A DNA stretch of 64,000 nucleotides from Symbiodinium natans (GCA_905221605.1 CAJNDS010002194.1:232501-296500), one strand, 5' to 3'. Counted from the first letter of the stretch, positions 48,525 to 57,359 are shown. Notes: generated from the sequence alone by a model not told the origin. Numbers and translations are program-made.

Positions 48525-48958
48525 GAGACTGCAGTGAACTGCAGATAGTCGATGGAGGGTATCCACTCATGCCATGTCACTGACATTCGACTGGCCTCTG
48601 AGCTGGGGACCCTTTCCGACTGAAGATGGAGAGTGACTGCAGAGTCACTGGAGCCCTGAGCCCTTGAAACTGGCTTGGTCGTTGAGTAAGCTGCAACTGC
48701 CGACTGTTCACTGGTCTTGGTGACTGTTTTGCAAGCTGCAAAGCTGAAGTGAGACCTAGCAGCACTGTACAGGCCAGCTGCTGATACTGTTCGCAATTTG
48801 CAAAAGCACTGGATGAGCCTGATTCGTTACTGCTGCTTTCGTTGAGTGTACTGCGATATGTGATGGTTTTGATTTGATAGTATACTGCTGCCGAGTTTCT
48901 CGCAACGGCCGAGACGACTGATGTGAGTCGAACACTGAAGTGTTGACTCAAGGGACTG
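48525..48958 (+). other. 3' untranslated region of copia element
   Basis: ACTG-rich, no ORF on the + strand; antisense frames (48155-48796, 48577-48951) are shadows. A short purine stretch AAGGGA at 48950-48955 is the only candidate polypurine tract before the 3' LTR and is weak. Confidence 0.6.
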
Positions 48959-49149
48959 TGTTAGAATACACTGTTCCCTCTAGAGCCCTGGCAGTATTCA
49001 CTGCCTGATCTGACCAAACCTGATCTGACCAAAGCTGTCGTCACTGCTTTGGCTCAAGTGCTGAAACAAGTGTGACTGATGAATTGCTCACTGCTGTGAA
49101 TGTTGTGATACCTGAAAGTGTATCCCAAACTGCTCCATTGAACTTTTCA
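48959..49149 (+). repeat. 3' LTR of copia element (191 bp)
   Basis: Identical to the 5' LTR apart from an extra tandem copy of CCTGATCTGACCAAA. The spliced-leader-like TTTGGCTCAAG is at 49048-49058. Followed by GGGAG at 49150. Confidence 0.95.
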
Positions 49150-49154
49150 GGGAG

Positions 49155-49520
49155 GGGTGTCCGGATATGTGTCCGGGCGGCTTGTCTGGGGGGTGCCCCG
49201 GAACCCCCCGGGCGTGGTGCGGGACATTTTTTGTTGCTCTCTCCTCTGTGAACCATCGCGTTGGTAGAATGGAATGCGCCTTGGCATGAATTGAACGCCC
49301 CCCTTGAGGGGGGTTGGGGGGTGAACCCTAAACCCAAATTGAGATTAGTTTGGGTGGCGGGGCGGGATTACAGGCAACGCGAGCGCGCGGCCCGGGGCGT
49401 TTCACGCCCGAGCGCGCGACCTCGCACGCACACCCTAAACCCTAAACCCTAATCCCTAATCCCAAAACCCTAAACCCTAAACCCTAAACCCTAAACCCTA
49501 AACCCTAAACCTTGCACCAG
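49155..49520. other. host flank and CCCTAAA array
   Basis: GC-rich flank continuing the sequence before 40505. An open frame at 49261-49452 includes MVEWNAPWHELNAPLEGGWG, but the edges are unclear. CCCTAAA array 49431-49510. Confidence 0.5.
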
Positions 49521-49609
49521 GGTCGGGGCCTCGGATTTCGGTCTCAGGCGCCTTGGCGTCAACCTGCCCTATGCGCTCATGGAGTTTGGCCCTACAGGCT
49601 TGAATGAGG
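49521..49609 (+). CDS. exon-like island (89 bp)
   Basis: TTGCACCAG acceptor; reads VGASDFGLRRLGVNLPYALM, then EFGPTGLNE, then GTTCAGGG and a TTTAGGG array. A second frame is open; this one is preferred for composition. First host island after the retrotransposon. Confidence 0.5.
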
Positions 49610-50390
49610 GTTCAGGGTTTAGGGTTTAGGGTTTGGGGTTTAGGGTTTGGGTTTGGGGTTTGGGGTTCGGGTTTTGGGTTTAAGGGTTGAATCTTTAGGG
49701 CCAAATCCATACACCCTAAACCCAAACTGCAGTAGAAGGTTAATGGGTAGTTGTCTGTAGGGATAGAAGCGGCCCAGAGCACGACCAAAAAAGCTGCATG
49801 TTAAAGTCGCCATACTCCAGCGCCAGATCTTAAACCGTACCCCCAGCCAAGAGACTGAAGCAAAGGGTTAGGGTTTATGGTTTGGAGGGTTTGGGGTTAA
49901 GGGCTCAAAAACAAACTGCTCATGGGAGCCTAAGTTCAGTGGACGCGATGAGCGAATGTAGTGCATCAGTGGTTAAATGGGAGGCAGTATCGTTACTTGT
50001 AGTGGAACACAGCGCGCGCGTGAATCATGTGCTTGGTAACTCAGGACTTCGCTGCCTTCACCTTGCTACTTTTTGTCCAAGTCTACGAACAAGCTGCCCT
50101 GCCCTTTGCCCCCTATCTCCCCCCCCACTCCTAAACCCCCTAACCCCCCCCGAAATCTTCCCAATTCCCAGCCGACCAGGACACTGGGCCGCCCCAATAA
50201 CTGCCTGGGGCTCCTACATTGAGGAGCGCGTTGTAGTCTTTACCCAAGAAGCCCAATGTCCGATGAAGCCTCAACCCTAAACCTTAGACCTTAAGTTTCA
50301 TTGGTTCCTTTTGAAGGGGCGGCCTATATCTCAAGTGCGGGGTATGGAGCTTCCTGGGTACATTGGTTAGGGTTGGGGGTTGAGGGGCGT
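49610..50390. other. TTTAGGG/TTTGGGG array and unique DNA
   Basis: Array 49610-49690. 49735-49770 is another GGTTAATGGGTAGTTG element (cf. 33195). An open frame at 49882-50280 (MEGLGLRAQKQTAHGSLSSV start) is 132 codons, but lacks edges and becomes Pro-rich; not accepted as a gene. Confidence 0.4.
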
Positions 50391-50855
50391 ACCCTAAACC
50401 CTAAACCCTAAACCCTAAACCCTAAACCCTAAACCCTAAACCCTAAACCCTAAACTCTAAACCCTAAACCCCAAACCCTAAACCCTAAACCCTAAACCCT
50501 GAACCCTGAACCCTGAACCCTGAACCCTGAACCCTCAACCCTCAACCCTCAACCCCAATACACCCTAAGCACTAAACCCTAAACCCTAAACCCTAAATCC
50601 TAAACCCTAAACCCTAAACCCTAAACCCTAAACCCTAAACCCTAAACACTAAACCCTAAACCCTAAACCCTAAACCCTAAACCCTAAACCCTAAACCCTA
50701 AACCCTAAACCCTAAACCCTAAACCCTAAACCCTAAACCCTAAACCCTAAACCAAAACCCTACGTTGTGTAGCGTTTAGGGTTTAGGGTTTAGGGTTTAG
50801 GGTTTAGGGTTTAGGGTTTAGGGTTTAGGGTTTAGGGTTTAGGGTTTAGGGATAG
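50391..50855. repeat. giant inverted repeat: (CCCTAAA)n - 14 bp - (TTTAGGG)n
   Basis: ~370 bp of CCCTAAA-type units and ~80 bp of TTTAGGG units separated only by TACGTTGTGTAGCG. The arms are perfectly complementary over at least 80 bp. CCCTGAA and CCCTCAA blocks occur inside the left arm. Confidence 0.95.
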
Positions 50856-51036
50856 AGATTGTAGTGAAGGGTTCAGGGTTTGGTAGGGCAGAGGGCGCTG
50901 CGCAAGTCACAGATCAGGATTTCCAGTGTTCAGGGAACTCGAATCCCTGGACTGCAGGGTTCAAGATTCACGGGAGTTAGCAGGTGCTTTTGGGTTGATC
51001 TCCCCCCCGCCCCCTCCCTTCTGACCCTCCTGACAG

Positions 51037-51076
51037 GAGAGCTCCACGGAGAAGGTGCCCAGATATGTGGCCACGT
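51037..51076 (+). CDS. exon-like island with textbook splice sites (40 bp)
   Basis: A 30-base pyrimidine-rich tract and CTGACAG precede it; reads ESSTEKVPRYVAT plus one base; donor GTGAGT. The edges are the best in the window, yet no telomere-like arrays touch it directly. Confidence 0.5.
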
Positions 51077-51120
51077 GTGAGTTGCTCGGACGACTGGGGT
51101 GGTTTTGGGAATTGTGCTTT

Positions 51121-51274
51121 CTAAGGGTAGTTACATGGGCCGTGAATGTGGTCCCTTACCACCTTTAAAAGGGGTTCTGATGTATGGGCCTTTGGGTTGT
51201 ATAGGGCTTTTCAGCGGTATGTAAGGGGTCCCCTTTTAAGGGCCCATACTAAGGGACCATGAAACTACCCCTAG
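51121..51274. mobile_element. MITE-like element, family 4 (154 bp)
   Basis: CTAAGGGTAGTTACATGGGC at the left and CCATGAAACTACCCCTAG at the right are inverted repeats; inner GTGGTCCCTTACC pairs with CTAAGGGACCAT. Related shorter copies at 2862 and 37060. Confidence 0.8.
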
Positions 51275-51729
51275 ATGCTTCGGATCCCGAGCGTCTACAC
51301 AGGCTCGGGGTGTGAGTCGTGGTTTTCTTGGGGTTCTGGGGTCCCGGGCCGACATCTATGAGCCAGAAGCAGCGGATACGGTTTAGATACCTGCACCCCG
51401 ACCCGCGTGCGAGGGCACCAGCCCGAAGCACGCCATCAGACAGATCGCTGGTGTGATCCCAGCATGGTATCAGCGCAGCCATTCCCAAATCCTCTGAACC
51501 TAAACCCTGAACCCTAACCCTAAACCCTGAACCCTAAACCCTAAACCCTAAACCCTAAACCCTAAACGCTAAACCCTAAACCCTAAACCCTAAACCCTAA
51601 ACCCTAAACCCTAAACCCTCAACCCTGAACCCTGAACCCTGAACCCTGAACCCTGAACCCTAAACCCCAAACCCCAAACCCTAAACCCTAAACCCTGACC
51701 CCCCCTCCCCCCTCCCCCAAACGCACCAG
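51275..51729. other. unique DNA and CCCTAAA/CCCTGAA array
   Basis: 51358-51456 reads MSQKQRIRFRYLHPDPRARA to TGA, possible short coding piece; the antisense frame 51249-51488 is equally open. Array 51500-51700, then C-rich pyrimidine tract. Confidence 0.4.
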
Positions 51730-51806
51730 TTGGTCAGGCTGTGCTTCTCCGATCCCCAGTGCATCGGAGCCTTCGCCTTCGTAGGGTTCTCAGCGCTGCC
51801 GAATCC
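51730..51806 (+). CDS. exon-like island with GTGAGT donor (77 bp)
   Basis: Pyrimidine tract and GCACCAG acceptor; reads LVRLCFSDPQCIGAFAFVGF, then SALPN, ending at GTGAGT. All three frames are open; the phase that joins to 51037 reads FGQAVLLRSPVHRSLRLRRV instead, so the frame is unresolved. Confidence 0.5.
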
Positions 51807-53059
51807 GTGAGTTTCGATGGTTTTTTTGGGGGGAGGGGGGCGGGGGCCTGTGGGTTTGGGGCTTAGAAGTCTCCAAGTATCAAAACCTCCGAAAAGAGAC
51901 TTGCAACGTGCGATAGAGAGGTGGCGTACATAAACCTCGAATCGACAAACTCGACTATCTGAGCCTAAACTCCTCATCCCCTACAACCCCACCCGCCCCC
52001 CCCTCCCCCCGCCCTTCCCCAAGACGGAGCCTAACAGGCTTGAGAGAAATCCTAAACCCTAAGCCCCAAACCCCAAACCCCAAACCCCAAACCCTAAACC
52101 CTAAACCCTAAACCCTCCTATCGATACAAAACGCAAATCCTAGAAACCCTATGAACCCTGAACCCTAACCATAAACACTGAAAGCCCCAAACCCGAAGCA
52201 AAACGGTTGGAGAGACCTCTCGAAAGCTGCCAAGCACCCTTAGCCCTTATCCCGAACGCCACCCACAGATCCGAAACCCCCAAATTTCCCCTTTTAGTTT
52301 TGTAGGGTTTAGGGTTTAGGCTTTAGGGGTTAGGGGTTAGGGCTTAGGGTTGCGTAGGTGTTTACTGTTCATAGGGTCTGTAGGAAAACCCTTCGGAAGA
52401 GGAAAGTAGGGATGGACGTTCGTAAACCCTAAGCCCTAAACCCTAAACCCTAAATCCTTAAACCCTAAACCCTAAACCCTAGACCCTAAACCCTATGCTC
52501 TATGGGTACATGGACCCTTTTGGGGATTAGAAATGGTCATACTAGAGGAGGACTTGGGGATTCGCATTGGGTGGTACGTGGGTCGTTTCGTCTGGGGCTC
52601 ACGAAAACCCCTGAACCTGTAAGCCTTAATCCAAACCTAAGCCCAACCAGGGTTTAGGGTCTGGGGTCTAGGGTTTAGGGTTTAGGGCTTCGGGTTTAGC
52701 ACCCTTGACGATGAACTACACAGAAATATGCAAACATGCCGCAACGTGACCCTTGGCTTCCCCAAAGAGCAGGGCACACATGAATGCAACCATAGACGCA
52801 TAAGCTGATAAACAAACTTGCCGAATGATGAACAACAAGGATTGCAGTAACAGAAACCCGAAACCTGAATCCCTAGACCCCAAACCCCAAACCCAAAACC
52901 CTAAACCCTAAACCCTAAACAATAAACCCTAAACCCTAAACCCTAAACCCTAAGCCCAAAGCCCTAAGCCCTAAACCGTAAACCCTAAACCCTAGCCCTA
53001 AACCCTAAACCCTAAACCCGACACCCGAAGCCCTAAAGACAAAACTCGACGCGGCTCAG
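51807..53059. other. arrays and unique DNA, no supported gene
   Basis: Antisense frame 51681-51977 without support; CCCCAAA/CCCTAAA 52060-52115; CCCTAAA 52425-52495; unique 52500-52860; CCCTAAA 52875-53025 with CCCTAAG variants. Confidence 0.5.
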
Positions 53060-53119
53060 GTGTGGGGATGGAAGTGGGAGAAGACGGGAACCTGGTGCCA
53101 CATCTACCTGGGAGGGAAG
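53060..53119 (+). CDS. exon-like island (60 bp)
   Basis: CGGCTCAG acceptor; 20 whole codons read VWGWKWEKTGTWCHIYLGGK; donor GTTTCGGGTTTAGGG. Trp-rich, unknown. Confidence 0.5.
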
Positions 53120-53395
53120 GTTTCGGGTTTAGGGTTCAGGGTTTAGGGTTCAGGGTTCAGGGTTCAGGGTTCAGGGTTTAGGGTTTAGGGTTCAGGGTTT
53201 AGGGTTCAGGGTTCAGGGTTCAGGGTTCAGGGTTTAGGGTTTAGGGTTTAGGGTAGTTTATGGTTTAGGGTAGTTTAGGGTTTCGGGTAGTTTAGGGTTT
53301 GGGTTTAGGGTTTAGGTGTTAGGGTTTGGGGGTTAGGGTTTAGGGTTTAGGGTTTTGGGTTTAGGGTTTAGGGTTTAGGGTTTAGGGTTTAGGGT
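53120..53395. repeat. (TTTAGGG)n / (TTCAGGG)n array
   Basis: Long mixed array starting at the predicted donor. Confidence 0.95.
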
Positions 53396-53684
53396 TGAAG
53401 GTTTGTGTTTCTATCCGATGGCACGTATTTGCTGAAAGTCTGAGGGTTCTGGGCATTTTGCATGCCTGAAAGATTTGCTGCTGGCTAGATCCTCCCAGAG
53501 GTCCAGGTGGGGGTTGCTTGAGAGTTTTGGGGTGAGGTCTGCGGTTTGGGGTTTGGGGTTTGGGGTTTGGGGTTTGGAGTTCAGGGTTTAGGGTTTAGGA
53601 CTAGGCTTTATAGGTCCTGAGCGCCTCCGCCGTTTAGGGCCGTCGCATGAGTAGCGAGGAGGCATAACCCAAAAGACCCTAAAA
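53396..53684. other. putative intron interior
   Basis: Unique with a TTTGGGG patch (53541-53580); weak AG and GT sites only. Confidence 0.5.
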
Positions 53685-54120
53685 CCCTAAACTTAAACCC
53701 TAAACCCTAAAACCCTAAAACCCTAAAACCCTAAAACCCTGAAACCCTAAAACCCTAAAACCCTAAAACCCTAAAACCCTAAAACCCTAAAACCCTAAAA
53801 CCCTAAAACCCTAAAACCCTAAACCCTAAACCCTAAAAACCCTAAACCCTAAACCCTAAACCCTAAACCCTAAAACCCTAAACCCACCCTAAACCCTAAA
53901 ACCCTAAACCCTAACCCTAAACCCTAAACCCTAAAACCTAAACCCTAACCCTAAACCCTAAACCCTAAACCCTAAACCTAAACCCTAAACCCTAAACCCT
54001 AAACCCTAAACCCTAAACCCTAAACCCTAAACCCTAAACCCTAAACCCTAAACCCTAAACCCTAAACCCTAAACCCTAAACCCTAAACCCTAAACCCTAA
54101 ACCCTAAACCCTAAACCCCA
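53685..54120. repeat. (CCCTAAAA)n octamers then (CCCTAAA)n
   Basis: About 15 octamers with an extra A (53695-53825) merge into >35 heptamers. Confidence 0.97.
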
Positions 54121-54131
54121 GACCATCCCAG

Positions 54132-54225
54132 GTACGGCCTCTTCAACGAGTGGCCCGAAGTCACTACCGAGCTGACGAAGGCAAACTGCACGACCTGCGA
54201 GGCCGAGGCCGGGGGCTGAGGGCCT
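54132..54225 (+). CDS. exon-like island between opposed arrays
   Basis: CATCCCAG acceptor after 430 bp of CCCTAAA, TTTAGGG array right behind. One frame reads YGLFNEWPEVTTELTKANCT, then TCEAEAGG and TGA; the phase-0 frame reads VRPLQRVARSHYRADEGKLH and stays open. The frame is unresolved. Confidence 0.45.
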
Positions 54226-54300
54226 TTGGGGTTTAGGGTTTAGGGTTTAGGGTTTAGGGTTTAGGGTTTAGGGTTTAGGGTTCAGGGTTCAGGGTTTAGA
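54226..54300. repeat. (TTTAGGG)n array
   Basis: Eight units then TTCAGGG. Confidence 0.95.
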
Positions 54301-54531
54301 ATTTAGGCTTTAGGGCTCAAGGGTTTTAGGGTTGGGTTTTGGGGTTTAGGGTTTTTCGGGTTAGGGCTTTAAGCGTTTAGGGCCTGATTAGGGTTGAGCG
54401 CCTAGGGTTTAAGATTTAGGATTTGGGTTGGAAGATGGAGGAATTGTTCGGAAGTGGACTCGGGTTCTCTTAGATGTTTGTTCCCTAGGGTTGCCTTAAG
54501 GGCCAGTTCACAGTTGCCTTTTGTCGCTCTC

Positions 54532-54743
54532 TCGGTCTTGCACGCTCTCTCTGTCTCTCTCTCTCTCTCCCTGTCTCGCTTTCTGTCTCCCTCTATCTCT
54601 CTCTCGCTCTCTCTCTCTTTTGTTCCCTCCCTCGCTCACACTCCCTCTCTCCCACACTCCCGCTCTTTGTCCCTGTCCCTGTCCCTGCCTCTGCCTCTGC
54701 CTCTGCCTCCGTCTCCTTCTCCGTCTCCGTCTCTGTCTGTCTG

Positions 54744-54774
<31 letters not shown>

Positions 54775-54780
54775 GTCTTC
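54532..54780. repeat. (CT)n-rich microsatellite
   Basis: CT, CCCTGT and CCTCTG sub-repeats; two overlapping + strand frames (54454-54894 and 54521-54919) are mostly Ser/Leu or Pro/Leu repeats and are not accepted as genes. Confidence 0.9.
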
Positions 54781-54954
54781 GCGCCTTCCCTGCGTGTCGT
54801 GGCGAAAAGGGAAGATTCATCGTCTGCTGGCTCTCATTCTCCGCCCCCTAAACCTAAACCCGAACTCCTCCCGAAACCTACAGCCCACAGTTGAACCCTC
54901 AAACCCCGCGCGACTCTGAGAAGCCCTTAAGCCCACAAGCCCCACACGAATCAT

Positions 54955-55060
54955 CGCTAAACCCTAAACCCTAAGCCCTAAGCCCTAAACCCGAAACCCT
55001 ACACCCTAAACCCTAGACCCTAGACCCTAGACCCTAAACCCTAAACCCTCCCCTTAAAGC
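54955..55060. repeat. (CCCTAAA)n / (CCCTAGA)n array
   Basis: Mixed heptamers upstream of the next island. Confidence 0.9.
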
Positions 55061-55067
55061 AACCGAG

Positions 55068-55126
55068 GTCCTTGGTGCCCTCCAAAAGTGCTGGACTGGC
55101 CAGGAGGGTGGGCTCAGGGCGACTGG
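55068..55126 (+). CDS. exon-like island (59 bp)
   Basis: AACCGAG acceptor; reads VLGALQKCWTGQEGGLRAT; donor GTTGGG, four bases before the palindromic element at 55130, which would then sit at the very start of the intron. Confidence 0.45.
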
Positions 55127-55129
55127 GTT

Positions 55130-55219
55130 GGGATGTTCTCCCAGTCCTGAATGGGGATTATAGTACCCCCGGATTGCATTCCCATGTTAAAGACTGGTTA
55201 GTACAAGGGGGAACATCCC
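55130..55219. mobile_element. palindromic MITE-like element, family 1, copy 4
   Basis: GGGATGTTCTCCCAGTCCTG at the left and GGGGGAACATCCC at the right; about ten bases are lost from the left arm relative to 3296. Confidence 0.8.
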
Positions 55220-55221
55220 TA

Positions 55222-55335
55222 CTGTAGGGTTATAGGGGTATAAGGATTATGGGGTTATATAGGGATATAGGGTTGTAGGGTTATAGGGCTATAGGGTTTA
55301 GGGTTCAGGGATTATAGGGTTTTAGGGTTTAGTTT
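55222..55335. repeat. (GGGTTATA)n variant array
   Basis: Units such as AGGGTTATAGG, ATAGGGATATAGGG and TATAGGGTTT, a distinct A/T-rich variant of the telomere-like family. Confidence 0.8.
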
Positions 55336-55430
55336 TTTGAGATTCCTCCCCTGTGTTTTTTTAGTTTTTCCCTACGCAGCTGGACAAGTTAGACTAAGCC
55401 CCTGTACCGGAAACCCGAAACCCACAACCC

Positions 55431-55592
55431 AGAAGGGATTTGAGGCCTCAAGTCCTGCTCCCGGCACTGCAAAGAGGACAAGAGCACGAAAGCCCCGAGC
55501 CTGCACGACGTCAAGTTGAACGGGGAGGTCGCGCGGCACGTCTTTCGGAGAATTTTTGCCCCCCGAACCTCGAAACCCTCAACCCTGTGTAG
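55431..55592 (+). CDS. open island, 53 codons, basic
   Basis: Reads RRDLRPQVLLPALQRGQEHE, then PARRQVERGGRAARLSENFC and PPNLETLNPV before TAG at 55590. Highly charged. An overlapping + frame and an antisense frame are also open, so support is moderate. Confidence 0.35.
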   Translation, partial: RRDLRPQVLLPALQRGQEHESPEPARRQVERGGRAARLSENFCPPNLETLNPV

Positions 55593-55699
55593 TATTCGAA
55601 GAGGTAGGTTGCAAAGGAGCTGCAGACGCAGGGAAGGCGGAGCTTGGTGTCCAGGTTTCTTTGGGGTACAGGTGGAGTTTCTGGGCAAGGGTGGGCATG

Positions 55700-56075
55700 C
55701 GCCTGCGAAGTTTCATTTTTGATCAATGAAATGACGGTGTCATGGTTACACTAGTTGTTGTTTCTGTAATTCGTCATGCATGATGTATACCTTGGCATTA
55801 ATACTCTTTAGGTATTAATCATTCGTGTGCCTGTTCAGTTGTGTCTTTTTGTTGCTTGTTGTCCTTTGCTCCATACTGTAGCTTATGACGTGTTGCACGT
55901 CTTTTTGTTTGTGCTCTGCGTCTGTAAGTAATATTTATGTGTCGCTCTTGTTTCACAACTTGGCTTTAAATGGCCTTCCTCTTTATCACTCTGTTGTCAA
56001 GTTTTGGAACACATACTTAGCACAGTGGTGATTGTTCATTCCACCACGAAGCACACTTCCCAGACTCGCGACCGA
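55700..56075. other. T-rich non-coding stretch, 3' UTR-like
   Basis: No telomere-like words for ~370 bp and clearly T-rich (TTTTTGTTGCTTGTTGTC and similar). It resembles a long 3' UTR or an intergenic region rather than the repeat-filled putative introns. Confidence 0.45.
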
Positions 56076-56079
56076 AATG

Positions 56080-56178
56080 CCCCTAAACCCCAAACCCCAA
56101 ACCCCAAACCCCAAACCCCAAACCCCAAACCCTAAACCCTAAACCCTAAACCCTAAACCCCAAACCCCAAACCCTAGA
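56080..56178. repeat. (CCCCAAA)n / (CCCTAAA)n array
   Basis: CCCCAAA at both edges of CCCTAAA. Confidence 0.95.
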
Positions 56179-56193
56179 CCTTGAACGGCTTAG

Positions 56194-56233
56194 TCTGCAA
56201 GCCGTCGGTTCCGTATGCCCAGGAAGGACCGGG
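56194..56233 (+). CDS. chain B, exon 1 (40 bp)
   Basis: CGGCTTAG acceptor; reads CKPSVPYAQEGP plus two bases; donor GTTTCGGGTTTAGGG. Its two trailing bases are completed by the single leading base of the island at 56395. Confidence 0.5.
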
Positions 56234-56273
56234 GTTTCGGGTTTAGGGTCTAGGGTTGAGGGTACTACAATTC

Positions 56274-56383
56274 CTTGGTAGCCCAGCGGTGGCCTTTTCC
56301 TTTTTTTGATTCTGGGTTGCTCCTGTAAAGTAACCAGCCAAAAAAGGGTGCCCTTATTTTACGATGGTTACTGGGCTACCAAG
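56274..56383. mobile_element. MITE-like element, family 2, perfect 13-bp ends
   Basis: CTTGGTAGCCCAG at the left and CTGGGCTACCAAG at the right; interior CAGCCAAAAAAGGGTGCCC. It ends 11 bp before the next exon-like island, so it occupies most of that intron. Confidence 0.8.
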
Positions 56384-56394
56384 ATTCCTATGAG

Positions 56395-56461
56395 GGTTTG
56401 TACGGACCTCAAGACAAACCCACTGTACATGTCCTCGGAGAGCATAGACGCTTCTCCGAAG
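56395..56461 (+). CDS. chain B, exon 2 (67 bp)
   Basis: CTATGAG acceptor; one base, then VCTDLKTNPLYMSSESIDAS and PK, ending on a whole codon at donor GTCCCGG. In phase with both neighbours. Confidence 0.5.
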
Positions 56462-56469
56462 GTCCCGGA

Positions 56470-56668
56470 GCCCCAAACCCTAAACCCTAAACCCTAAACC
56501 CTAAACCCTAAACCCTAAACCCTAAACCCTAAACCCTAAACCCTAAACCCTAAACCCTAAACCCTAAACCTTAAGCCCTAAACCCTAAACCCTAAGCCCT
56601 AAACCCTAAACCCTAAACCCTAAACCCCAAACCCCAAACCCCAAACCCTAAACCCTAAACCTTAAGCC
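56470..56668. repeat. (CCCTAAA)n array
   Basis: About 27 units with CCCCAAA and CCTTAAG variants near the right end. Confidence 0.97.
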
Positions 56669-56672
56669 GCAG

Positions 56673-56733
56673 GCCCTGGATGGCATGCGATTCTCGGTGG
56701 ACCAGGAGGTCGTCTCTTTGGCACCGGCCTCAG
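56673..56733 (+). CDS. chain B, exon 3 (61 bp)
   Basis: AGCCGCAG acceptor directly after CCCTAAA; reads ALDGMRFSVDQEVVSLAPAS plus G; donor GTCAAC. The trailing G joins CA of the next island to make an Ala codon. Confidence 0.55.
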
Positions 56734-57236
56734 GTCAACAGGCCTAAGCCCCAAGCAGTTTAGGTTCTAGGGTTTAGGGTTTAGGGTCTAGGGTTTAGGG
56801 TTTAGGGTTTGGGGACACCCCTAAACCCTCAGCCCTAAGCACAAAAAAAAACTTGGGGGCCAAAAGCTTAGTTCGACTCGGAAACCTCTTGCCGGTAGCC
56901 GAACGCAGTTCGACAGAAGTCGTTGAATTGCGGAACGTGTGAAGCCGAGACAAATTACGCAATTTTTTCATGTTGGTTTCAGATTGCATTTTAGTTGCAT
57001 TCTATATATACATACACTATGATATATGTGAAATACACTGAATAACCAGTATTGAGCATGTGTGTATATATGTATATACGTGTATGTAAATATGTGTGTG
57101 TATGTATATGTATATGTAGGACATTCTCTCTCTCTATATATACACATGTACATCATTTACAAGATTCTCTCTCTCTCTATATATATATATCTATATACAC
57201 ACATGTACATCATTTACAAGATATATGTCCCGCCAG
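56734..57236. other. putative intron with TTTAGGG start and TA/CT microsatellites
   Basis: TTTAGGG at 56765-56815, unique 56820-57000, then TATATG, (CT)n and (TA)n repeats 57000-57215 with a duplicated ACATGTACATCATTTACAAG. ORFs on the repeats are artefacts. Confidence 0.6.
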
Positions 57237-57359
57237 CATTCGCTGAGGCCGTGAACGCGAGTCAATCGCAGGGCCATCCCTTGACTGCAGTGTGGGTGGC
57301 CAGGCGCCCAGGTGGCTGTAGATTCCCCCGCTTCCCCAAGGAGCCCAAGACTCCTAAGG
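57237..57359 (+). CDS. chain B, exon 4 (123 bp)
   Basis: CCGCCAG acceptor; reads FAEAVNASQSQGHPLTAVWV, then ARRPGGCRFPRFPKEPKTPK, ending at GTTTAGGG. Basic, Pro-rich end. One of the strongest islands by length and composition. Confidence 0.55.

Larger units (their letters stand above)
40510..49149 (+). mobile_element. complete Ty1/copia LTR retrotransposon with a third ORF (8,640 bp)
   Basis: LTRs begin TG and end CA, match except for one 15-bp duplication, and are flanked by GGGAG duplications, so the insertion is intact and recent. Order: LTR, tRNA-type primer site, gag, pol in the copia order (protease, integrase, RT, RNase H), a 540-bp spacer, a 442-codon ORF, a 435-bp spacer, LTR. All three ORFs are open to full length. 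The word ACTG is strongly over-represented on the sense strand throughout. It lies in the same orientation as the host islands. 8.6 kb is long for a copia element (typically ~5 kb); ORF3 and its spacers account for much of the excess. Confidence 0.95.

Noticed and set aside
46592-48951. Antisense ORFs within the copia element (for example 45752-46360, 48155-48796, 47943-48494)
   Set aside because: They are shadows of gag, pol and ORF3, produced by the sense-strand word bias, and have no independent motifs.
54305-54325. Additional spliced-leader match GGGCTCAAGGG
   Set aside because: Only eight bases (GGCTCAAG) match and they lie in degenerate GGGTTTAGG sequence, so it is likely chance.
54454-54919. 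146- and 132-codon Ser/Leu/Pro-rich ORFs
   Set aside because: They are (CT)n-derived; three frames and the antisense are all open.
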